From contig JADEXK010000061.1 of NCBI GenBank assembly GCA_015207155.1, positions 1 to 35,487 of the forward strand: a stretch of 35,487 nt of DNA, read 5' to 3'. Position 1 is the stretch's first letter. The number at the start of each line of letters is the position of its first letter. Below the pieces are notes generated by a model, which was not told the DNA's origin, did no database searches, and was given only the letters and a program-made list of their open reading frames with translations. This DNA is from Nostocales cyanobacterium LEGE 11386. GTDB taxonomy: Bacteria; Cyanobacteriota; Cyanobacteriia; Cyanobacteriales; Nostocaceae. This document shows, piece by piece, positions 30,876 to 35,487 of this stretch. The translations under genes and the position numbers were made by a program.

Positions 30876-31595
30876 CTAAAAATCACAATTGGATAGACCT
30901 AGATAATTACTAGCTACTTGATTTTCAAGAACTAATTGATTAAAGTTTTGCATCCAACGATATATATACGAGCGATAAAGAATATAAATCGATCTATCCT
31001 CACGTATCTGTGAGTAAGGCTTATTAGTTCTTTCCATTGCTTCATAGTGGTCAGTATGCAATTTATTTAAAATTAAATCTATCCCACCTGCTGAATACAA
31101 TTTATTTTGCAAAGAACTATAATAGTTTTTGAATCTATGATCAAAGTGATAGTTTTTTATTACTATAAAATTAGCACGCTCCCTGGAAAAATTTAGAATT
31201 GTCTCCATATATTGGAGACAATCTAATCTGTGTGATATAGGTTGAATAAACGTTAATCTCCAGTTATATTTGTCTAATAACTGAAATAACGATGAATTAT
31301 CAATATAGTTGCAGATTTTATCTACATACTGTCCAGGCATGTCTACGATAATTATCTCAAGTTGTTGATTTTTGAAATCTTCTAATATTTGGTCAGTTTC
31401 GTTTCTAAAAAAATCTAAACTATTAACAGTAATTAGATTTTTATAAGCTTGTAGCTTCTGAAAGTTATCATGATCGTAGGCTTTTACAGCTTTTCCTTGA
31501 GAATGTAATAGATCGATCAATAGTTTACAGACTGTAGATTTACCAACACGGGCATCGCCTACAGTCATTAGCATCCGCTTATTATTTTGAGCCAT
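30876..31595 (-). CDS. ParA/MinD-like P-loop ATPase II
   Basis: The 239-residue protein has the P-loop VGDARVGKST (13-22) and an acidic switch segment EIIIVDMPGQYVD near 78-90 (Walker B-like). In ParA/MinD proteins a Lys precedes GG in the P-loop; here the position reads DARVGKS, so the signature lysine is missing. The C-terminal part (YSSLQNKLYSAGGIDLI, IYILYRSYIYRWMQNF) is unrecognised. It overlaps the upstream ATPase gene by 14 bases, which implies co-expression. A divergent copy acting with the neighbour as a heterodimer is a reasonable guess. Confidence 0.65.
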   Translation of the reverse strand: MAQNNKRMLMTVGDARVGKSTVCKLLIDLLHSQGKAVKAYDHDNFQKLQAYKNLITVNSLDFFRNETDQILEDFKNQQLEIIIVDMPGQYVDKICNYIDNSSLFQLLDKYNWRLTFIQPISHRLDCLQYMETILNFSRERANFIVIKNYHFDHRFKNYYSSLQNKLYSAGGIDLILNKLHTDHYEAMERTNKPYSQIREDRSIYILYRSYIYRWMQNFNQLVLENQVASNYLGLSNCDF

Positions 31596-32397
31596 CCAAA
31601 TTTGGCAAACCTAATAGATGCCTGACAGGTTTAATTGAGTCTTTAAAGTTACCCATCCATGCTGTAACCCTTCCTTTTACAGCAATTAGTTCATCTTGTT
31701 CCATCCCTTTAGCAAAAGAATAGCTATTTGCATCAAGATAATCATAAGCATGTTCAATCAAATCAGGCATAGATATTTCCCGAATATATTTGCTATTTTC
31801 TGCATCAGCTTTAATTGTTTTTATCGCCTGAGAATTATCATATCTATGAAATTCATCCTCTTCCCCAAAAAAACGATTTTTAACCACTATATAGTCAACA
31901 TTATTTTGGCAATAATCATACAAATTAACAAACTGATTTACCGAATCTAAGGTGCGGCTAATAACTACTACCATCGTTACTCTCATGTCATAGGAGTTTT
32001 TAACTGTATCGAAGAGATACATTTCCTTGACCAAATCTTTTAAGATGTTGCTAGATTGTGGTGGTAATTCTAGCAAAAATAATGATTTAGGAGAAATTAA
32101 CCTTTCACCTTCTTCATTATTGACTGTTGGAAAAATATGTTTTCGCAATCCCTGTAAGAAGAGATCAGTTTGCCCTCTCTTGAATATATTAACTGGTTCA
32201 ATTGTACATTCACTGCCATAGAATCTGTTGATTTGCGGATTTGAAGTATCCGCATCGAAAGCTAGAAAATCTTGCTGCTCATCAATATAACACTGTAAAA
32301 GACCTCTAGCAAAAGTACTTTTACCAACGCCACCTTTATCACCAGTTACTATTACTAATCTACGAGAATTTTGTGTTGTCATTTTTCTTTTACTCAT
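31582..32397 (-). CDS. ParA/MinD-like P-loop ATPase I
   Basis: The 271-residue protein has a full deviant Walker A, DKGGVGKST (about 19-27), with the signature Lys before GGVGKST. An AFDADTSNPQ motif (about 47-56) follows, as in ParA-type proteins that switch between ATP-bound and ATP-free states. LFLLELPPQSSN replaces the usual DxPP switch II. The rest (YDYCQNNVDYIVVKNRFFGE) is not recognised. The gene lies 2 bases after the Bro-N-like gene. Whether it partitions DNA, positions proteins or powers a defence function cannot be decided here. Confidence 0.75.
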   Translation of the reverse strand: MSKRKMTTQNSRRLVIVTGDKGGVGKSTFARGLLQCYIDEQQDFLAFDADTSNPQINRFYGSECTIEPVNIFKRGQTDLFLQGLRKHIFPTVNNEEGERLISPKSLFLLELPPQSSNILKDLVKEMYLFDTVKNSYDMRVTMVVVISRTLDSVNQFVNLYDYCQNNVDYIVVKNRFFGEEDEFHRYDNSQAIKTIKADAENSKYIREISMPDLIEHAYDYLDANSYSFAKGMEQDELIAVKGRVTAWMGNFKDSIKPVRHLLGLPNLDGSK

Positions 32398-32399
32398 AA

Positions 32400-33224
32400 C
32401 TATGCAATTATTTCATTGGAGAAATATCTTAGCAGTCTTAAATAAAAAGGTTCAACATGTTTAAGATAGCTAAATCGTGATGTGTTATTAAGAACCGAGT
32501 TTAAAGCTTGTAAAACTAAACCTTGCTTAATCACATCTAATGGTAGTTCTGTTTTATAGAGTCTCTTGAGAACTACTAATACTACTAAATCTAATTCTTG
32601 TGCAATCAATAAATCTCTGCTTGACAAGACTAAATCATGATACAAATATTCGTATCTATCAGCCTCTCTGATAACATTTTTTACTATTTGTAAATAACGG
32701 CTTCTTAAATATTGCTCTTGCTGGTTCATAGTCGCAGGAGAATCAGCTGACAAAGGGATTTTTTTGTGAATTACATGTATATAATGATCTATTACCTCAT
32801 CTTGACCTAATATCTCATTGCCTTGCTCACTCAAGTAATTTTTTAATGATTCTTTTGATTTAAAATCAATATTTTTGAAGTTATATTTTTGAGAATATGA
32901 GCGAAAACTGTTTTTTTTTAAAGCTGGAATAATATTACTTCTTACCCAGTGCGCTAATCGTTTAACTGGATTTACACCCGTGTATTTATCTAAGGAATAA
33001 ATAGATAAGGCACACATTGTATGAACACTGAGTATTACGCCATCTAGAGACACGTTCCGTTGAGTAAGTTCAATATTATATTTTTGGATTTCAAAATCCA
33101 ACCCAGGGAAAAGTATTTTGCATACGTCTGATGCAAATAACTCTACTCCCTCAGGCGCATCTATCACACGAACTATCTGACCCGATGGATGCTTGAATTC
33201 CATCGGATGCCATATTTCATCCAT
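32400..33224 (-). CDS. Bro-N-like DNA-binding protein, 274 aa
   Basis: Residues 8-100 resemble the Bro-N (BRO/KilA-type antirepressor) domain: MEFKHPSGQIVRVIDAPEGV, ELFASDVCKILF (usual FVAKDVC) and VKRLAHWVRSNIIPALKK (usual FKRWVTSEVLP). Such domains bind DNA in phages, viruses and plasmids. The C-terminal half is helical and unrecognised (YLRSRYLQIVKNVIREADRY, LVVLVVLKRLYKTELPLD). Starts at 33257 (TTG), 33224 (used here) and 33203 are possible; no ribosome site decides between them. It heads a four-gene operon with two P-loop ATPases and a membrane protein, so it may supply the DNA-recognition step. Confidence 0.6.
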   Translation of the reverse strand: MDEIWHPMEFKHPSGQIVRVIDAPEGVELFASDVCKILFPGLDFEIQKYNIELTQRNVSLDGVILSVHTMCALSIYSLDKYTGVNPVKRLAHWVRSNIIPALKKNSFRSYSQKYNFKNIDFKSKESLKNYLSEQGNEILGQDEVIDHYIHVIHKKIPLSADSPATMNQQEQYLRSRYLQIVKNVIREADRYEYLYHDLVLSSRDLLIAQELDLVVLVVLKRLYKTELPLDVIKQGLVLQALNSVLNNTSRFSYLKHVEPFYLRLLRYFSNEIIA

Positions 33225-33360
33225 AAGTCTCGCAAATTTCTGAGATTTGCGTATCAATATGGCATATACCGCACTCTCTAAGAAATCAACTAAACTACGA
33301 GATCAATTTCATACTTTCTTACATTGACAAAATACACAAAATATGGAGTGGGCGAAACCT

Positions 33361-33382
33361 ATTCACAGAAGAACCTGTGAAT
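33361..33382. promoter_or_regulatory. 8-bp dyad in the Bro-N/parA intergenic region
   Basis: ATTCACAG (33361-33368) pairs with CTGTGAAT (33375-33382) with a 6-base gap. The site lies about 140 bases upstream of the Bro-N-like start and could be its operator. The wider 33258-33562 stretch has no gene but repeats the motif GTGNGCGAAA at 33348, 33423 and (as GTGCGAAA) 33521. Confidence 0.4.
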
Positions 33383-33562
33383 TTGCTCATACTGCTTGCC
33401 TCCAATTTCTTGCAAAATCGTAGTGTGCGAAACACTTAGTCGGATGAAGAGTGCGCTTGTTAAAAGACCGCCCACACTTCAGCAAAGCTCAGTGACCACA
33501 GTTCGCGTTGCATCTACCGAGTGCGAAAGTGCAGGATAAGTATTGTTGCAAAGCCTTATTAG

Positions 33563-33690
33563 TTCAAAAGTGTAGTCTTATATTTATTTCTTCCTTCAAA
33601 AGTGCCAGTTTACACTTAGTCATCAGTTTAAAAGTGTAATTTTGTATTTGGTCATTTGTTCAAATATGCAGTTTTACATTTAGTCATTTT
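33563..33690 (+). repeat. Four 32-bp tandem repeats, candidate centromere (parC) or iterons
   Basis: TTCAAA or TTTAAA starts units at 33563, 33595, 33627 and 33659, exactly 32 bases apart. Units read TTCAAAAGTGTAG..., and most end in a (T)TAGTCAT-like segment. Each contains an imperfect dyad of AAGTGTA/TACACTT type. A weak fifth start lies at 33691. The array is contiguous (no spacers) and stops about 100 bases before parA, the usual place for a ParB-type binding site. Confidence 0.75.
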
Positions 33691-33720
33691 TAAATTTTTG
33701 TAAACATTCCAAATAAAAAA

Positions 33721-33760
33721 ATTGCAAATAGTCAAACTTTGATGTATATAATGTTGCAAT
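33721..33760 (+). promoter_or_regulatory. parA promoter with flanking inverted repeat
   Basis: TATAAT at 33747-33752 is a consensus -10; TTGCAA at 33722-33727 may be the -35 (19 bases apart). ATTGCAA (33721-33727) and TTGCAAT (33754-33760) form an inverted repeat around the promoter, with the small palindrome TCAAACTTTGA (33732-33742) inside, a layout suitable for autorepression by the partition proteins. Confidence 0.5.
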
Positions 33761-33793
33761 AATTCAACAAAATAAAAATTCAAGCTTTCCAAA

Positions 33794-34573
33794 ATGCAAA
33801 CAGTCAGTTCTATATCTTTGGCTGGCGGACAGGGGAAGACGACAGTAGTCTTGTTTGTCGCAAGATTACTGGCAAGTCAAGGAAACACGGTTTTGCTCAT
33901 TGATGCCGATCCTCAATCAAGCTTGACAACTTTTTTAGGACATCAGGTAGAGCCAGAAAGCCCCACTCTCCTGGAAGTCCTCAAAAAGCAAGTGAGTACT
34001 GAGGATGGAATCTACAAAACTCGCTACGAAAATTTATTCTTGATTCCTTCTGATGATGCTCTTGATAATGTCCAGGACTACTTAGCAGGTAGTGGGACAG
34101 GTGCATTTACGCTAAAGCGTCGGCTCACCCCAATTACTAAACTGTTCGATTACTGCATCATTGATGCTCCACCACAGCGATCGCAAATTTGCTTGAGCGT
34201 AATTGGAGCCAGCAATGGGTTGATGATCCCAATTGAAACTTCGGTAAAGGGGTTACAATCCCTAATTCGCACTTTGGAGTTAATTGCTGAATTAAGAGAT
34301 GACCAAGAGGCTTTCGATGGTGAGATTCTAGGTGTAGTTCCTTTTCGAGATCGATGGGTAGGCTTGCGTCGCACAAATGAAAGCGAAAGCAATATTGAGT
34401 CAATGAAGCAAATAACCAGTGAATGGTTAGGGTCTGATTTAATACTGCCATCTATTAGAGAATCAGAAAAATTTAAACAGGCCATCAATAAAGGGCTAAC
34501 GTTACACGAAATGGGCCAAGCTGATTTGGCTTATCCAATTGAAGTGATAGTTGACAAAATTAAAACATTATGA
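33794..34573 (+). CDS. parA: ParA-type plasmid partition ATPase
   Basis: The 259-residue protein has Walker A LAGGQGKTT (9-17), the switch I-type motif LLIDADPQSSLTT near 35-47 and Walker B-like YCIIDAPPQRSQ near 119-130. ParA proteins bind DNA non-specifically in the ATP state and move the partition complex. The usual Lys of KGG is an Ala here (A10), a variation to note; the catalytic GKTT is intact. It is preceded by a consensus -10 and four 32-bp repeats, and followed by the adaptor gene in a 4-base overlap, the standard partition cassette. Length is that of the short type Ib ParA proteins, without an N-terminal HTH. Confidence 0.85.
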   Translation: MQTVSSISLAGGQGKTTVVLFVARLLASQGNTVLLIDADPQSSLTTFLGHQVEPESPTLLEVLKKQVSTEDGIYKTRYENLFLIPSDDALDNVQDYLAGSGTGAFTLKRRLTPITKLFDYCIIDAPPQRSQICLSVIGASNGLMIPIETSVKGLQSLIRTLELIAELRDDQEAFDGEILGVVPFRDRWVGLRRTNESESNIESMKQITSEWLGSDLILPSIRESEKFKQAINKGLTLHEMGQADLAYPIEVIVDKIKTL

Positions 34574-35001
34574 GTGAAGCTAGTGATATTCGTAGTTTAC
34601 TTACATCGAAGTCTCGTGCTAAGGTTCCCCCCCGCGATGCCTCATTAGGTAGTAAAAGTTCTTTGCCTAAAGATGAACCATTAACTGAAGTTGATGAAGA
34701 AAAAGCTGAACCTGACATCCAAGAGGTATCAAAACTCAAAGCCGAGTTAGATAACTTGCCTACCGTTGGTAAGCGCCTGGCTGTTCATCTTGAGCAAGGA
34801 ATTAGAGATGATTTGATGAAGTTATGCGACTCCAACGATATTACACCGGAGATTTTCATTGAAGCTGCAATCGCCTTTTTACAAGATCAACCGAATAAGA
34901 TGCCAAAGGTGATAGCTAACGCTAAGAAACGTTTGGCAGAACGCAAACGTGCGGGATTAGTCCGCCGTACTCTAGCAATGATGCAAAAATACGGTAGCTA
35001 G
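34570..35001 (+). CDS. Small ParB-like partition adaptor
   Basis: The 143-residue protein starts in an ATGA overlap with parA (34570-34573). Its N-terminal 60 residues are polar and disordered (SLLTSKSRAKVPPRDASLG). A helical DNA-binding region follows: AVHLEQGIRDDLMKLCDSND, ITPEIFIEAAIAFLQDQP, then a basic tail (KKRLAERKRAGLVRRTL). Type Ib partition adaptors are small proteins of this size with ribbon-helix-helix domains; the RxxLMxLC...ITPEIFIEAAIAF pattern fits such a fold. It is expected to bind the 32-bp repeats and stimulate ParA; this is inference from position. Confidence 0.65.
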   Translation: MSEASDIRSLLTSKSRAKVPPRDASLGSKSSLPKDEPLTEVDEEKAEPDIQEVSKLKAELDNLPTVGKRLAVHLEQGIRDDLMKLCDSNDITPEIFIEAAIAFLQDQPNKMPKVIANAKKRLAERKRAGLVRRTLAMMQKYGS

Positions 35002-35051
35002 CAAATTTGGCAGCCACTACTCCTATCCCCGCCAACCCTGCTTAACTGAGG

Positions 35052-35091
35052 ATGACAAATCATGATTTTTCATGACAAATCATGATTTTTA
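35052..35091. repeat. 20-bp tandem repeat with internal palindrome
   Basis: ATGACAAATCATGATTTTT occurs at 35052 and again at 35072, exactly 20 bases apart. Each copy contains the perfect 12-base palindrome AAATCATGATTT (35058-35069, 35078-35089). Twin operator or protein-binding sites 51 bases after the adaptor gene are likely. The rest of 35092-35255 has no gene. Confidence 0.6.
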
Positions 35092-35255
35092 CGAGTCGTG
35101 ATGCGTAAAGAAAGCGTGTTTCTAACCGGGGGATATAAGCGAACTTTCCTGAATTTATTCATCCGTGATGTGGGTCATTTATGTAATCCAAAACTTTCTG
35201 AGTGCTAACTTTTCCTGTGGTGTCAAATATATATGAATGAGTCCATAAGCTAGGT

Positions 35256-35487
35256 AACCTGAGTTCGGGTTAAACATAAGAAGGTAAAAGCCATTCCAAT
35301 TGAAGGCTAGGTTTCTTAGGTTGATGACAATAAGCGATTAAGCCGCACAGAACATTAACGCAAAAATTGACTGGGCTGCGATGCCGAGAGTGTTCAATTT
35401 GGGAAATGTTTTTAAGTTGGTCGTTGATGGTTTCAATGATGGAACGTTTACGGGACAACAGCTTGTCGTGAAGACGCATCAACTTGT
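35256..35487 (-). mobile_element. IS982-type insertion sequence, right end only
   Basis: The transposase reading frame enters from the window edge and ends near 35270, beside AACCTGAGTTCGGGTTAA (35256-35273), a sequence of the type found at the ends of cyanobacterial IS982-like elements. The other end is outside the window, so target duplication and completeness cannot be checked. The exact boundary is uncertain by a few bases. Confidence 0.65.
35270..35487 (-). CDS. IS982-family transposase, C-terminal 71 residues
   Basis: The visible part reads KLMRLHDKLLSRKRSIIETI then NDQLKNISQIEHSRHRSP and GLIAYCHQPKKPSL. RKRSIIETINDQLKN contains the catalytic Glu of the DDE triad in IS982 transposases; the two Asp residues lie outside the window. 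The frame continues past the edge. The stop codon sits inside the candidate terminal repeat, as is normal for compact IS elements. Confidence 0.8.
   Translation of the reverse strand, partial: KLMRLHDKLLSRKRSIIETINDQLKNISQIEHSRHRSPVNFCVNVLCGLIAYCHQPKKPSLQLEWLLPSYV

Noticed and set aside
33563..33690. Possible CRISPR array because of regularly spaced 32-base repeats
   Set aside because: Units are contiguous and diverged along their whole length; there are no unique spacers and no cas genes. A partition or iteron array explains it better.

Overview
The window looks like part of a conjugative plasmid, or an integrated plasmid-like element, from a filamentous cyanobacterium of the Nostoc/Anabaena type. 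The pointers are scattered copies of the cyanobacterial octamer GCGATCGC (for example 965-972, 5394-5401, 8104-8111, 14544-14551, 19473-19480), a DUF1392-type gene, a small palindromic repeat of the kind known from Nostoc, an Rpn-family nuclease and an IS982-type transposase end. No rRNA, tRNA or CRISPR array was seen.

Layout. (1) 1-3410, + strand: a phage-like accessory block with a VVA0879-like protein, a HAD phosphatase carrying a small repeat inserted in frame, an MT-A70 adenine methyltransferase, a Gp37/Gp68-type protein and two tiny frame-broken genes. (2) 3459-4772, - strand: an Rpn-type nuclease and an XRE repressor, whose promoter overlaps a palindrome facing the next gene. (3) 4956-6701: a winged-helix protein that I read as a candidate replication initiator, because its own coding sequence holds five 22-bp iterons followed by AT-rich DNA. 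(4) 6877-10778: a tightly overlapping set with ASCH, a C5-cytosine methyltransferase, a DUF1392-type protein and a DUF488/2OG-Fe(II) oxygenase fusion, which suggests DNA modification and processing. (5) 10779-11961: repeats, a small Cys-rich membrane protein and a fossil of an AAA ATPase.

(6) 11962-28185: one long + strand operon for type IV secretion. It runs pilin (VirB2-like), VirB3-like, VirB4 ATPase, VirB5-like, VirB6-like, VirB8-like, VirB10, VirB9-like, an unknown exported protein, VirD4 coupling protein, a relaxase-like protein that lacks the canonical histidines, a large DUF3854/Toprim protein with a recent internal duplication, and a helical protein. No VirB11, VirB1 or VirB7 was recognised. 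(7) 28182-30289: a small membrane protein, a histidine kinase without a sensor domain, and a divergent NarL-type response regulator.

(8) 30272-33224, - strand: a compact operon of a Bro-N-like protein, two ParA/MinD-like P-loop ATPases and a membrane protein. This is the least familiar combination here and a candidate undescribed maintenance or defence system. (9) 33258-35001: a partition locus with four 32-bp tandem repeats (candidate centromere), parA and a small ParB-like adaptor gene. (10) 35256-35487: the end of an IS982-type element, cut by the window edge.

Functional names for the secretion genes rest on order, size, topology and motifs read by eye. Those without a catalytic motif (VirB3, B5, B8, B9) are less certain than VirB4, VirB10 and VirD4.
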